DNA from: Myxococcales bacterium
Lineage (GTDB): Bacteria > Myxococcota_A > Bradymonadia > UBA7976 > UBA1532
Length of the DNA: 64,000 nucleotides
Direction: 5' to 3'
Assembly: GCA_020633465.1 (NCBI GenBank)
Contig: JACKDN010000004.1
Location: forward strand, 372,001 to 436,000
The notes under the pieces were generated by a model, which was not told the DNA's origin, ran no database searches, and saw only the letters and a list, made by a program, of their open reading frames with translations. Below are positions 1 through 9,234 of the stretch, piece by piece; position 1 is the first letter of the stretch, and the number at the start of each line of letters is the position of its first letter. A program made the position numbers and the translations under genes.

Positions 1-262
1 ACGCCACGCTGGGCCCGTAGGACAGCGCGATGCCGAGCGCGAAGGTGACGTAGTAGCGCCCGTCCGGCCCCTGGAACAGCCACCGCCGCTCGCGGTCGCC
101 GAGGTCGAGCCGATGCTCGACCCACACGTTGTGCGCGTGCTGGTACTGGTAGTCGCCGTCGCCCCAGGGCCGCTCGGCGCCGGTGGTCAGCAGGTAGAAG
201 GCGCCCATGAACAGGGCCAGGCCCAGCGCCACGCGCCGGTCGGTGCGATCGAGGGTGCTCAC
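1..262 (-). CDS. Membrane glycosyltransferase-like protein, 5' part only (runs off the window)
   Basis: An open frame runs off the left edge; the only start seen is GTG at 260-262. The visible 87 residues are a short polar N-terminus, one hydrophobic segment (LGLALFMGAFYLLTTG) and then a loop containing PWGDGDYQYQHAHN and GPDGRYYVTFALG. A first membrane segment followed by an acidic, aromatic loop and a DGRYY...G motif is the pattern at the start of polytopic membrane glycosyltransferases of the GT-C/ArnT-like type, where acidic loop residues contact the lipid-linked sugar donor. This family call is inference from a fragment. The gene is divergent from the small gene starting at 336, leaving a 73-base shared upstream region. 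Confidence 0.5.
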   Translation of the reverse strand, partial: MSTLDRTDRRVALGLALFMGAFYLLTTGAERPWGDGDYQYQHAHNVWVEHRLDLGDRERRWLFQGPDGRYYVTFALGIALSYGPSVA

Positions 263-335
263 GGCGGCGCAGCCTACGGCCCGTCCCGCGCCGACGCAAT
301 GACCGCGGACCGGGCGTTGGGGTAGACTGCGGCGC

Positions 336-623
336 ATGGACGACCTGGAACAAGATGCTCGCCGACGGCGCGCTGCGCGCCGCGCCAGCTGGCCAGGCAC
401 CGTCGCGCGCCTCGAGGATCTACCGGATGTCGAGTGCGTCGACGCGCCACCCGAGGTGCTCTTCGCGATGGTGACCCAGCTGAGCCTGGCGAGCTGGGCG
501 ATGTCGGGGCGGCCCCTTCCCGCCTACAGCCGAGCGGACATCCCGGGACGGATTCTCCGCCCGGATGGACCAGCCCACCAGCGAGCGGCCGATGATTCGA
601 AGGCCGCGGAGCGCCGGCGCTGA
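336..623 (+). CDS. Small hypothetical protein, 95 aa
   Basis: Begins at ATG 336 and ends with TGA at 621-623, one base before the stop of the convergent lipoprotein gene. No signal peptide or membrane segment is visible. The N-terminus is Arg/Asp rich; the centre (residues about 40-80) has an ordered look, with VTQLSLASWAMSGRPLPAYS followed by a conserved-looking IPGRILRPDG. I do not recognise a family and assign no function. The normal amino-acid composition of residues 25-80 argues for a real gene; the last 20 residues are lower complexity. It is divergent from the truncated membrane protein at the left edge. Confidence 0.55.
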   Translation: MDDLEQDARRRRAARRASWPGTVARLEDLPDVECVDAPPEVLFAMVTQLSLASWAMSGRPLPAYSRADIPGRILRPDGPAHQRAADDSKAAERRR

Positions 624-624
624 C

Positions 625-2931
625 CTACTCGCACACGGGCGGGGTGCCCACCGCCACCTCGTCGATCCACACGCGGTCGTCGCCGCGGTCGACGCTGCCG
701 TCCTTCTGGTAGCGCCACTCGAGGCCGTGCTGGCCAGCGGGCAGGGGCAGCTCGAAGAAGGTCCAGTCGACGCTGCCGGAGGCTTCCAGCTGCTGCTGCG
801 CGTCGACGAAGAAGCGCAGGTGGTCGTAGCCCTCTTCGGTGCTCACCCGGTACCAGAACGACACCACCCCCGGCTCGGCCAGCTCGACGGGCGCGGCGAG
901 CACGCTGGCCTCGTTGTGGCCGATGTCGCCGCTGGCGGCCGCCCCCTGCCCCTCGCGGCGCGGATCGGCCACCGTGATCCAGGGGCGGTCGGCCGCGCCG
1001 ACGAAGGGCGCGGGCAGGCCACCGGGCGCGAAGTCGGCGTACAGCGTGTTGAAGTCGTCGCACACGCCCTCGACGCACCGGCTGAGGCCGGGCCCGCAGT
1101 CGCCGCACGCGTTGGCCGGCGCCTCGGCGCAGGCGCCGTCGACGCACGCGCCGTCGGTGCACGGGCTGCCGCCGCAGTCGGTGCCGTCGGCGCGCGGGCA
1201 CATCAGGCAGGTGTCGAGGTCGATTCGGCGGCCCTGTCGGCAGTCGGTCTGCGGGCAGCCCAGCTCGACCTCGACCTGGTCGATCCACGCGGCGTCCTGG
1301 CCGCGGTCGATGGACAGATCCTTGTAGAACCCGAAGACGATCGTGTGGTCGCCGGGCGCCAGCTCGACCTCGAAGGGCGTCCAGTCCACCTCGCCGGCCG
1401 CCTCGAGCACCACCTCGCCGTCCACCCGCACCCGCAGGAAGTCGAACCGCGCCTCGCTGGACACGGCATAGCGGAGGCGCAGCAGGCCGCCGTCGGGCGT
1501 CGCCTGCTGCAGCGTGAGCGTGCTGTCGTCGCTGTCGCCGATGTCGCCGCTGCGCGCGGCCCAGTCGCCCTCGGCCGCCCGATCGTTCACCGCGCGCCAC
1601 GGGCGGTCGCCGCCCGTCGCCCAGCCCGCCGGCAGCGCGCCGCCCTCGAAGCCCTCGCTGAGCGCCGCCGCGGGCCCGAAGGGCAGGCACGTCCCGTCCG
1701 CGTCGCACAGGCCGGCCTGGCCGCGGCACAGGCTGCACATGGCCACCGGCGCCGCCTCGCAGCCGACGCCGGGCGTGCACACGCCGGTCACGCAGGGGCC
1801 GTCCAGCCGGCTGCAGTCGACCGGCCCCGGCTCGCCGCACAGCCCGTCGGCGCAGGTCGGCGCGAGGCAGGGATCGTCGCTCGGCCCGCACACCTCGCCC
1901 TGCCGCACGGGGCGGGCCACGCAGGCGCCCGTCGCCGGATCGCAGGCCCCCTCGGCGCACGCCCCGTCGAGCTCGCCGCACACCACCGGCTCGGCGCCGC
2001 CGCAGACGCCGTCCTCGCAGGTCTCGCCGACGGTGCACGCGTCCCCGTCGTCGCAGTCGGCGCCGTCCTCCAGCGCGTCCGCGACGCAGCCCTCGTCGGG
2101 ATCGCAGCGCCCCACCTGGCAGCCGGTGGTCAGCGCGCCGCAGTCGCGCGGCTGGCCCCCGCCGCACACCCCGTCGGTGCAGGTCGTGCCCACGGTGCAC
2201 GGCAGCCCGTCGTCGCAGGCCACGCCGTCGGCGGCGGGCCGCGCCACGCACGCGCCGGCGTCGGGATCGCAGGCGCCCACCAGGCAGGTCGCGTCGAGGT
2301 GGCTGCAGTCGAGGGGCGCGCCGCGGCACACGCCGTCGGCGCAGACGGGGTCGGTCTCGCAGGGGTCGTCCGAGGGGCAGGCCTGGCCCTGCGCCGCGGG
2401 CCGGGCCGCGCACCCGCCCACCTCGGGATCGCACACGCCCGCCACGCAGGGCCCGTCGAGCCCGCTGCAGTCGACCGGCTCGGCCTCGACGCAGGCCCCC
2501 GCGCGGCACACGCCGCCCGCGGTGCAGGGATCGCCGTCGTCGCAGGCGCTGCCCTCGTCGCGCGGGCGTCGCACGCAGTGGCCGATGGTCGGATCGCACT
2601 GCCCGACCTCGCAGGGCGTGGTCAGGTGGCTGCAGTCGATGGCCGCGCAGGCCTCGACGAAGGCGGCGTCGGGCGCGCGCGCCGCGTCGACCACCGGCGC
2701 CGCGTCCCCGGCGGGCGCGGCGTCGGGCGCCAGCCGGGCGTCGGCGAGGGCGCCGTCGATCAGCGCGTCGGGCGCCGCGGCGTCCGGCCCCGTGTCGGTG
2801 AGCGGCGGCGTGAGGCCCCGGTCGCGCGCCGGCGCGCGGGCGGCGTCGGGCAGGCCCAACGGCTCGGCGGCCTGCTCGGCGCAGGCGACCAGCAGCGAGA
2901 GCCCGATGGCGGCGGCGAGGTGGGGGCGCAT
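625..2931 (-). CDS. Large Cys-rich surface lipoprotein with two MAM-like C-terminal domains (768 aa)
   Basis: The start at 2931 gives a lipoprotein signal ending in LLVAC (Cys17). Residues about 20-90 are an Asp/Ala/Pro-rich tether. Residues about 90-400 hold six or seven Cys-rich repeats of the form DCS..L.GPC..G.CDP..G.C..RP...G..CDDG.PCT....C..G.C, spaced as disulfide-rich modules. Two related domains follow, each opening with a low-sequence strand and GDRPW/ADRPW, containing SGDIG, an F..LR..VDG strand, GxVDWT and YKD/YQKDGSxDRG, and closing with WIDxVEV; this resembles the MAM/concanavalin-like folds of secreted adhesion proteins. The two domains are separated by another Cys-rich stretch. 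Likely outer-membrane anchored and exposed; a role in adhesion or matrix binding is inference. Confidence 0.85.
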   Translation of the reverse strand: MRPHLAAAIGLSLLVACAEQAAEPLGLPDAARAPARDRGLTPPLTDTGPDAAAPDALIDGALADARLAPDAAPAGDAAPVVDAARAPDAAFVEACAAIDCSHLTTPCEVGQCDPTIGHCVRRPRDEGSACDDGDPCTAGGVCRAGACVEAEPVDCSGLDGPCVAGVCDPEVGGCAARPAAQGQACPSDDPCETDPVCADGVCRGAPLDCSHLDATCLVGACDPDAGACVARPAADGVACDDGLPCTVGTTCTDGVCGGGQPRDCGALTTGCQVGRCDPDEGCVADALEDGADCDDGDACTVGETCEDGVCGGAEPVVCGELDGACAEGACDPATGACVARPVRQGEVCGPSDDPCLAPTCADGLCGEPGPVDCSRLDGPCVTGVCTPGVGCEAAPVAMCSLCRGQAGLCDADGTCLPFGPAAALSEGFEGGALPAGWATGGDRPWRAVNDRAAEGDWAARSGDIGDSDDSTLTLQQATPDGGLLRLRYAVSSEARFDFLRVRVDGEVVLEAAGEVDWTPFEVELAPGDHTIVFGFYKDLSIDRGQDAAWIDQVEVELGCPQTDCRQGRRIDLDTCLMCPRADGTDCGGSPCTDGACVDGACAEAPANACGDCGPGLSRCVEGVCDDFNTLYADFAPGGLPAPFVGAADRPWITVADPRREGQGAAASGDIGHNEASVLAAPVELAEPGVVSFWYRVSTEEGYDHLRFFVDAQQQLEASGSVDWTFFELPLPAGQHGLEWRYQKDGSVDRGDDRVWIDEVAVGTPPVCE

Positions 2932-2963
2932 CGGGCGATGGTAGCGGGTGACGGGCGACCCCG

Positions 2964-3182
2964 TCAGCCTCGCTCCGGCGCGTCTTCCGCGTCGCCGGGC
3001 CCGGGATCGGTCGGCTCCACGGCCGGCGGCGGCGAGTCCTCGTCCCGCTCACCCATCGGCGGCGCGTCCTCGGCGTCGCCGCCGCTGCCGTCGATGGGCG
3101 GCGGATCGGTCCGCGGGTTGGGTGGCGCCCCGCCGCACCCGAAGGCGGCCAGGGCGAGCAGAGCGAACAGGATACGCGGCAT
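2964..3182 (-). CDS. Small acidic lipoprotein (72 aa)
   Basis: ATG at 3182 is preceded by a GGGGGAGGGAG-like Shine-Dalgarno run. Residues 1-16 form a lipoprotein signal ending in AAFGC (Cys16). The remaining 56 residues are Pro/Asp/Glu/Gly rich with no predicted fold, so the mature protein would be a disordered, acidic lipid-anchored peptide. It lies 32 bases upstream of the Cys-rich lipoprotein gene on the same strand and could be co-transcribed with it. No function can be inferred. The clean signal peptide and ribosome binding site make a genuine gene likely despite its size. Confidence 0.7.
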   Translation of the reverse strand: MPRILFALLALAAFGCGGAPPNPRTDPPPIDGSGGDAEDAPPMGERDEDSPPPAVEPTDPGPGDAEDAPERG

Positions 3183-3246
3183 GGCTCCCTCCCCCCTCCG
3201 TGCTACGCCGCCCCGCGCGCCGACGCAACTTTCGGCGCCCGGCCGC

Positions 3247-4896
3247 TCAGTCGGCGGCCGCCTGCCCGCGCCGCGCCTTGTAGTGGTTGATCAGCCCGTT
3301 GGTCGAGCCGTCGTGCGTGCCCACCGGCGCGTCGCCCTCGAGCTCGGGCAGGATGGTCTTCGCCAGCTTCTTGCCCAGCTCGACCCCCCACTGATCGAAG
3401 CTGTAGACGCCCCAGATGACGCCCTGCACGAAGATCTTGTGCTCGTACAGCGCCACCAGCCGCCCCAGCGAGAACGGATCGAGCCGATCGAAGAGGATCG
3501 ACGTCGACGGCCGGTTGCCCTCGAACACCCGGTGCGGCAGCAGCGCCTCGAGCGCCGCGCCCTCCATGCCCGCCGCCTCGAGCTCGGCCCGCACGTCCTC
3601 GGCCGTGCGCCCCTGCATCATCGCCTCGGACTGCGCGAAGAAGTTGGCCAGCAGCATCGGGTGGTGCGCGCTCGGGTAGTGGCTGGCGCAGGCCGCGATG
3701 AAGTCGCAGGGCACCAGCTTCGTGCCCTGGTGCAGCAGCTGATAGAACGCGTGCTGCCCGTTGGTGCCCGGCTCGCCGAAGACGATGGGCCCGGTCTGGT
3801 AGTCCACCCGCCGGCCCCAGCGATCGACCGACTTGCCGTTCGACTCCATATCGGCCTGCTGCAGGTAGGCGGCGAAGCGGTGCAGGCGCTGGTCGTAGGG
3901 CAGCACCGCCAGCGAGTGGGCGCCGAGGAAGTTGCTGTTCCACACGCCCATCAGGGCCATGGCGATGGGCAGGTTGGCCTCGAGCGGGGCGTCGCGGAAG
4001 TGCACGTCCATCGCGTGCGCGCCGGCGAGGAAGCGCTCGAAGTGATCCATGCCCACCTGCAGGGCCACCGACAGGCCGATGGCGCTCCACACCGAGTAGC
4101 GGCCGCCCACCCAGTCCCAAAACGGGAACATGTTGGCCGGATCGATGCCGAACTTCGCGACGCCGGCCGAGTTGGTCGACAGGGCGACGAAGTGCTTCGC
4201 GACGGCGGCCTCGTCCTTCGCGGCCTCGAGCAGCCAGGCCCGCGCCGAGCTGGCGTTGGCCAGCGTCTCCTGCGTGGTGAAGGTCTTCGAGGCGACGATG
4301 AACAGCGTCGTCGCCGGGTCGAGCCCCTCGATCGTCGTCGCCAGGTGCGCGTAATCGACGTTCGAGACGAAGTGCGCGCGCAGGCCCGGCCGGTGGTAGG
4401 GCTGCAGGGCCGCGCACACCATCACCGGCCCCAGGTCCGAGCCGCCGATGCCGATGTTGACCACGTCGGTGATCGCGCGGCCGTCGAAGCCCGTCCAGTC
4501 GCCCGAGTGCACGCGGTCGCAGAAGGCGCGCATCTGATCGAGCACCGCCTTCACCGCGGGCATCACGTCGACGCCGTCCACCTCGACGGGCGTGTCGCCG
4601 GGGTGCCGCAGCGCGACGTGCATCACCGGGCGATCCTCGGTGCGGTTGATGTGGTCGCCGCGGAACATCGCCTCGCGCTGCCCCTCGACGTCGGCCTGCC
4701 GGGCCAGATCGAGCAGCAGCGACCAGGTGCGTTCGGTGATGCGGTGCTTGGAGAAGTCGACGAGCAGGTCGTCGAGCGAGCGCGAGAAGCGCGCGAAGCG
4801 CTCCGGATCCTGGGCGAACAGGTCGCGCAGGTGGACGGTGTCCATGTCGGCGGCGTGATCGCGCAGCGCGGCGAAGGCGGGCAGACGAGTCAGCAT
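3247..4896 (-). CDS. pgi: Glucose-6-phosphate isomerase
   Basis: Interconverts glucose-6-phosphate and fructose-6-phosphate in the cytoplasm. ATG 4896 was chosen because it is preceded by GGGAGG and gives 549 residues, the length of E. coli Pgi; the frame extends further upstream but without family-like sequence. Visible motifs: GIGGSDLGP (residues 149-157), SKTFTTQETL (203-212), signature 1 around VGGRYSVWSAIG (263-274), GEPGTNGQH (374-382, the family's catalytic Glu being Glu375), the His pair 411-412 in the family's catalytic His region, and signature 2 FDQWGVELGKK (500-510, Lys at the end). It is divergent from glycogen phosphorylase across a 160-base gap, so breakdown of glycogen and entry into glycolysis are probably controlled together. 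Confidence 0.97.
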   Translation of the reverse strand: MLTRLPAFAALRDHAADMDTVHLRDLFAQDPERFARFSRSLDDLLVDFSKHRITERTWSLLLDLARQADVEGQREAMFRGDHINRTEDRPVMHVALRHPGDTPVEVDGVDVMPAVKAVLDQMRAFCDRVHSGDWTGFDGRAITDVVNIGIGGSDLGPVMVCAALQPYHRPGLRAHFVSNVDYAHLATTIEGLDPATTLFIVASKTFTTQETLANASSARAWLLEAAKDEAAVAKHFVALSTNSAGVAKFGIDPANMFPFWDWVGGRYSVWSAIGLSVALQVGMDHFERFLAGAHAMDVHFRDAPLEANLPIAMALMGVWNSNFLGAHSLAVLPYDQRLHRFAAYLQQADMESNGKSVDRWGRRVDYQTGPIVFGEPGTNGQHAFYQLLHQGTKLVPCDFIAACASHYPSAHHPMLLANFFAQSEAMMQGRTAEDVRAELEAAGMEGAALEALLPHRVFEGNRPSTSILFDRLDPFSLGRLVALYEHKIFVQGVIWGVYSFDQWGVELGKKLAKTILPELEGDAPVGTHDGSTNGLINHYKARRGQAAAD

Positions 4897-4999
4897 CGGT
4901 ACCTCCCGGGCGTCGCAGCGAGAGTGCCGCGTCGCCGCGGCGGGCGAAAGGGTGGAAAGACGGAGATCAACGTAACCCGGGGCTGAGTCACGGCCGACC

Positions 5000-5028
5000 T
5001 TGACGGGGACGCCGGGGGGGCGCGAAAT
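5000..5028 (+). promoter_or_regulatory. Candidate promoter for glgP
   Basis: TTGACG at 5000-5005 matches a sigma70-type -35 box (5 of 6). Seventeen bases later CGAAAT (5023-5028) is a poor -10 match. It lies 29 bases before the glgP start in the pgi/glgP divergent gap. Weak call; other positions in the gap are possible. Confidence 0.25.
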
Positions 5029-5056
5029 GTCCCCGACGTCGAACCGGGAGGACGCC

Positions 5057-7501
5057 ATGACCGCCGATGAACGCGCCGCTTTGCGCGAGGCGCTCGTCAC
5101 CAGCCTCGCCAACAAGCGCCTCCGCACGCCGGAGCAGGCCACGGTGGCCGACTTCTTCGAGGCCCTGGCCGCCACCACCCGCGAGCGCCTGGTCGACCGC
5201 TGGATGGAGACGCGCGCCGCCTACCGCGCGGCCGACGCCAAGCGCGTGTACTACCTGTCGGCCGAGTTCCTGCTGGGCCGCTCGATGACGCAGAACCTGG
5301 TCAGCCTGGGGCTGTACGACGTCGCCCGCGAGGCGCTCGGCAGCTTCGGCGTCGAGCTGGCCGACGTGCTCGAGGCCGAGCGCGATCCCGGCCTGGGCAA
5401 CGGCGGCCTCGGGCGGCTGGCCGCGTGCTTCCTCGAGAGCCTGGCCACCCTGAAGCTGCCCGCCTACGGCTACGGCATCCGCTACGACTACGGCATCTTC
5501 GAGCAGCACGTCATCGACGGTCAGCAGGTCGAGAAGGGCGACGACTGGCTGCGCCACGGCAACCCCTGGGAGGTGCGCCGGCCCGAGTGCACCACCGTCG
5601 TGCACTTCGGCGGCCGCGTCGAGGAGGGCACCGACGCCCACGGCGACTTCCGCGCCCGCTGGCTCGACACCCAGCACGTGCTGGGCGTGCCCTACGACAT
5701 GCCCGTCGCCGGCTTCGGCGGCCACACGGTCAACACGCTGCGCCTGTGGTCGGCGCGCGCCGCGCAGGAGTTCGACCTCGAGTTCTTCAACGCCGGCGAC
5801 TACCGCCGCGCCGTCGAGGCCAAGTCGCTGACCGAGTCGATCTCGAAGGTGCTGTACCCCAACGACGAGTCGCCCGAGGGGCGCGAGCTGCGGCTGAAGC
5901 AGCAGTACTTCTTCGTCGCCTGCAGCCTGCACGACATCCTGCGGCGCTATCGCGAGGAGCACGACGACCTCGACCGGCTGCCCGAGAAGATCGCGCTGCA
6001 GCTGAACGACACGCACCCGGCCATCGCGGTGGCCGAGCTGATGCGCATCCTGGTCGACCTCGAGGACGTGCCCTGGGATCGCGCCTGGGCCATCACGCGC
6101 GCGTGCATCGGCTACACCAACCACACGCTGCTGCCCGAGGCGCTCGAGCGCTGGCCGGTGCCGATGTTCGGGCGGCTGCTGCCCCGCCACCTGGGCATCA
6201 TCTTCGAGATCAACCGGCGCTTCCTGCGGCAGGTGCAGATCCGCTTCCCCTTCGATCAGCCGCGCCTGGCCCGCATGTCGATCATCGAAGAGGGGCCCGA
6301 GAAGCAGGTGCGCATGGCCCACCTGGCCACGGTCGGCGCGCACAGCGTCAACGGCGTCGCCGCGCTGCACTCGGAGCTCGTGAAGGCCAACCTGCTGCCC
6401 GACTTCGCCGAGATGTGGCCCGAGCGGTTCAACAACAAGACCAACGGCGTCACGCCGCGCCGCTGGCTGTTCTCGGCCAACCCCGGCTTGGCCACGCTGA
6501 TCACGCAGCGGCTGGGCACGGACTGGGTGACCCACCTCGATCAGCTCGAGAAGCTGGGGCCTTTGGCCGAGGACGCCGCGTTCGTCGAGGCGGTGGCCGC
6601 CGTCAAGCGCGCGAACAAGCAGCGCCTCGCCGAGCTGATCGCCGCGCGCAACGGGCTGAAGGTCGACCTCGACTCGATGTTCGACGTGCAGGTGAAGCGC
6701 ATCCACGAGTACAAGCGCCAGCTCTTGAACGTGCTGCACATCGTGGCGCTGTACCTGCGGCTGAAGGACGACCCGACCGCCGAGCTGACGCCGCGCACCT
6801 TCATCTTCGGGGGCAAGGCCGCGCCCGGCTACGCGGTGGCCAAGCACCACATCCGGCTGATCAACGACGTGGCCGACACCATCAACGCCGATCCGGTGGT
6901 CGAGGGGCGCCTGCGGGTGGTCTTCCTGGCCAACTACGGCGTGTCGCTGGCCGAGCGCATCATCCCGGCGACCGACCTGTCGGAGCAGATCTCGACCGCG
7001 GGGAAAGAGGCCAGCGGCACCGGCAACATGAAGTTCGCGATGAACGGCGCGCTGACGATGGGCACGCTGGACGGGGCGAACATCGAGATCCGCGAGGCCG
7101 TGGGGCCCGAGAACTTCTTCCTGTTCGGGCTGACCGCCGAGCAGGTGGCCGAGACGCGGGCGCGCGGCTACGACCCGATGACCTTCGTGCGCGCGGACGA
7201 GACGCTGGCGCGGGTGCTCGACCTGCTGGCGAGCGGCTTCTTCAGCCCCGGCGATCCCGACCGCTACGCCGACGTGGTGCACGGGCTGAAGCACCACGAC
7301 CCCTACCTGCTGTGCGCCGACTTCGGTGCTTACCTCGCGCGGCAGACGGAAGCCGGGGAAGCCTATGGCGATCCGGCCCGTTGGGGCCGCATGGTGGTGC
7401 GCAACATCGCGCACACCGGGCGCTTCTCGAGCGACCGGACCATCGCGGAGTACGCGCGCGACATCTGGAAGCTGCGGCCGGTCGAGGTGCCGGCAGGCTG
7501 A
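5057..7501 (+). CDS. glgP: Glycogen/maltodextrin phosphorylase
   Basis: PLP-dependent release of glucose-1-phosphate from alpha-1,4-glucan ends (GT35). ATG 5057 sits after GGGAGG and gives 814 residues, close to E. coli GlgP (815); an upstream in-frame ATG at 5000 adds only low-quality sequence. The N-terminal half has RVYYLSAEFLLGR, LGNGGLGRLAACF and YGIRYDYGIF; the C-terminal half has the phosphorylase signature EASGTGNMKFAMNG with the PLP lysine at residue 659, and the preceding YNVSLAE-like nucleotide/phosphate loop (NYGVSLAERI). No regulatory N-terminal extension is seen. Sixteen bases downstream lies a secreted TPR/barrel protein gene that may be read through. Confidence 0.97.
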   Translation: MTADERAALREALVTSLANKRLRTPEQATVADFFEALAATTRERLVDRWMETRAAYRAADAKRVYYLSAEFLLGRSMTQNLVSLGLYDVAREALGSFGVELADVLEAERDPGLGNGGLGRLAACFLESLATLKLPAYGYGIRYDYGIFEQHVIDGQQVEKGDDWLRHGNPWEVRRPECTTVVHFGGRVEEGTDAHGDFRARWLDTQHVLGVPYDMPVAGFGGHTVNTLRLWSARAAQEFDLEFFNAGDYRRAVEAKSLTESISKVLYPNDESPEGRELRLKQQYFFVACSLHDILRRYREEHDDLDRLPEKIALQLNDTHPAIAVAELMRILVDLEDVPWDRAWAITRACIGYTNHTLLPEALERWPVPMFGRLLPRHLGIIFEINRRFLRQVQIRFPFDQPRLARMSIIEEGPEKQVRMAHLATVGAHSVNGVAALHSELVKANLLPDFAEMWPERFNNKTNGVTPRRWLFSANPGLATLITQRLGTDWVTHLDQLEKLGPLAEDAAFVEAVAAVKRANKQRLAELIAARNGLKVDLDSMFDVQVKRIHEYKRQLLNVLHIVALYLRLKDDPTAELTPRTFIFGGKAAPGYAVAKHHIRLINDVADTINADPVVEGRLRVVFLANYGVSLAERIIPATDLSEQISTAGKEASGTGNMKFAMNGALTMGTLDGANIEIREAVGPENFFLFGLTAEQVAETRARGYDPMTFVRADETLARVLDLLASGFFSPGDPDRYADVVHGLKHHDPYLLCADFGAYLARQTEAGEAYGDPARWGRMVVRNIAHTGRFSSDRTIAEYARDIWKLRPVEVPAG

Positions 7502-7516
7502 GAGGGTGAGGGGCCG

Positions 7517-8590
7517 ATGCGAGCGGGGTGGATGCTGGCGGCGCTGCTGTTCGCGGCGGCGCCCGCCAAGGCACAGACGGGCGAACCGGGGCTCGAGGAG
7601 GGCGCGCCGGCCATCGCCGAGCAACGCTATCAGCTGGGCCGCGAGCACTATCTGCTGGGCGACATCGAGCGGGCCGCGCGCGAGTTCCAGGGCGCCTACG
7701 ACGTGTACCCGGAGTCGGCCAAGCTGGCCTTCAACCTGGGCCGCTGCTACGAGCGGCTGGATCGCTACGAAGAGGCGCTGCGCTACTACGAGCGCTACCT
7801 CGAGCTGGCGCCCGAGGCCGACGACCACGACGACGTGTCGCGGCTGGTGGCGGGGCTGAAGCGGCGGCTGGGCATCGAGGAGCCGGCGCGGCCGGCCGAG
7901 ACGCCGCCGCCCGTCGAGGAACCGCCGCCCGTCGAGGAACCGCCCCCGGGCGAGGCGCCACCGACCGAGCCCGAGCCCCACACAGGGCCGCTGTCGGCCC
8001 CCCCACGGTCGTCTGCCGCCGAGGCCCTCGATCGGGATTGGGGCGTTCAGTTCGAGGCGGGGTTCGCGACGGAGTACCGCCACAAGGTCAAGGCCGACAC
8101 CAACTTCAACGAGAACGCGGATCTCGCCAACGTCTTCGGGTTGGCAGTCACGTGGGATCGCCTCGTCGGCCTGGGTGGCCTGCGCGTCGGAGCCCGACTC
8201 GGCTACCACACGAGCGAGGCCGACACGGTCCTGGCCGACGTGAGCTTCGACACGACCGAATTGGACCTGTGGCTGCGCTACGTTCAGCCCATCGGCCCGG
8301 TGGGCCTCTACGGCTACGTCGGAGGCGGGGCGTCGTCGCTGATCGTCAGCGGGGACTCCGAGGGCAGCGGATTCGGAGGACATTTCATGATCGGCGCCGG
8401 CCTGATGGTGCCACTCGGACCCGTCGTCCTCACCGGCGCCTTGGGCTACAGCCTCGACCTCATCGACAGCTACGAGGCGGATCAGACCATCGTCCTCAAC
8501 CGCGCCACCGGCGAGACGGCGGACATTACAACGCGCTACTCGGACGTTCAGATGAAGCGCCCCACCTTCACCTTGGGCGTGCAGTTCTGA
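7517..8590 (+). CDS. Exported TPR protein with C-terminal outer-membrane beta-barrel-like domain (357 aa)
   Basis: ATG 7517 follows GAGGGG. Residues 1-19 are a cleavable signal ending in AKA-Q. Residues about 33-120 form two or three TPR-like helical repeats (RYQLGREHYLLGDIERAA, LAFNLGRCYERLDRYEEALRYY). A Pro/Glu linker at about 128-165 contains near-identical PPPVEEP repeats. From about residue 175 the sequence alternates polar and hydrophobic residues with many aromatic ends (GFATEYRHKVK, LWLRYVQPIGPVGLYGYVGGG) and ends in FTLGVQF, with the terminal Phe typical of outer-membrane barrels. A beta-barrel with a periplasmic TPR arm is the best reading; substrate unknown. Confidence 0.8.
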   Translation: MRAGWMLAALLFAAAPAKAQTGEPGLEEGAPAIAEQRYQLGREHYLLGDIERAAREFQGAYDVYPESAKLAFNLGRCYERLDRYEEALRYYERYLELAPEADDHDDVSRLVAGLKRRLGIEEPARPAETPPPVEEPPPVEEPPPGEAPPTEPEPHTGPLSAPPRSSAAEALDRDWGVQFEAGFATEYRHKVKADTNFNENADLANVFGLAVTWDRLVGLGGLRVGARLGYHTSEADTVLADVSFDTTELDLWLRYVQPIGPVGLYGYVGGGASSLIVSGDSEGSGFGGHFMIGAGLMVPLGPVVLTGALGYSLDLIDSYEADQTIVLNRATGETADITTRYSDVQMKRPTFTLGVQF

Positions 8591-8597
8591 ACGGCGG

Positions 8598-9101
8598 TCA
8601 GAACTCCTCGACCGTCGTGCCCACCGCGCCGCCGCGGGCCTGACGCTGCTTCGCCGCCGGGCGCGCCTCGTCGGCGGGCACGTCACGCGGCGTTGGCACC
8701 CCGTCGTGCGCGCACGACAGCGCGCGCACCCGGCAGTGCAACAGCTCCTCGAACTGCTGCTTGAAGATGCCCAGCACGTCGGCGTAGCGCGCGCCGTAGA
8801 ACACCAGGTGGAAGCGCGTCGCCACCGCCGGGTGGCCGGGCAGCGGCGCCGGGTCGTCGGCGAAGCGGAAGGTGGCGCCCAGGAAGGCGGGCCCCTCGGG
8901 CGCGCTGCCCTCGGCGAAGGCGCGGTGGGCGTAGACGCCCGGCTTCAGGTACACCTCGACCCAGGTGCGCGCGACGGCCTCGCCGGCCGGCTCGACCACG
9001 CCGTGGCCCGACAGGCTGCGCAAGAAGGATCGCACCAGGCCGTCGGGCAGGGCGTAGCCCGCGTCGGCCGGCGCGACGACGACGTCGTGGAGTTCGCTCA
9101 T
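8598..9101 (-). CDS. Hypothetical protein, 167 aa
   Basis: ATG 9101 has AGGA seven bases upstream. There is no signal peptide or membrane segment, so it is probably cytoplasmic. Residues 1-130 look like one compact alpha/beta domain (VVVAPADAGYALPDGLVRSFL, RTWVEVYLKPGVYAHRAF, GATFRFADDP, RFHLVFYGARYADVLGIFKQQFEELL); the tail after residue 140 is charged and disordered. A helix plus strand containing HLVFYG..YADVLGIFKQQFEELLHCRV is the most distinctive element. I do not recognise the family. The gene is convergent with the TPR/barrel gene, eight bases apart. Confidence 0.75.
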   Translation of the reverse strand: MSELHDVVVAPADAGYALPDGLVRSFLRSLSGHGVVEPAGEAVARTWVEVYLKPGVYAHRAFAEGSAPEGPAFLGATFRFADDPAPLPGHPAVATRFHLVFYGARYADVLGIFKQQFEELLHCRVRALSCAHDGVPTPRDVPADEARPAAKQRQARGGAVGTTVEEF

Positions 9102-9234
9102 GGGCGCATCCTACACCGGACGCCCCCGCGCGACCTTCGCCGCCGTCGGGTTTCTTACGGCGCTGATCTTGCAGCCCGCCCGGGCCGGCGCCCAGGCGCC
9201 GCTGAGGCAGGCCCCAGTGAGGAGGAGGCGACGC

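Noticed and set aside
565..4986. A 1473-codon plus-strand open frame opposite the Cys-rich lipoprotein and pgi
   Set aside because: It is antisense to two genes with clear domains; its translation is Ala/Arg/Val/Gly filler caused by high GC at third positions.
4988..8686. A 1232-codon minus-strand frame opposite glgP
   Set aside because: Fully antisense to glycogen phosphorylase motifs and with biased composition; shadow frame.
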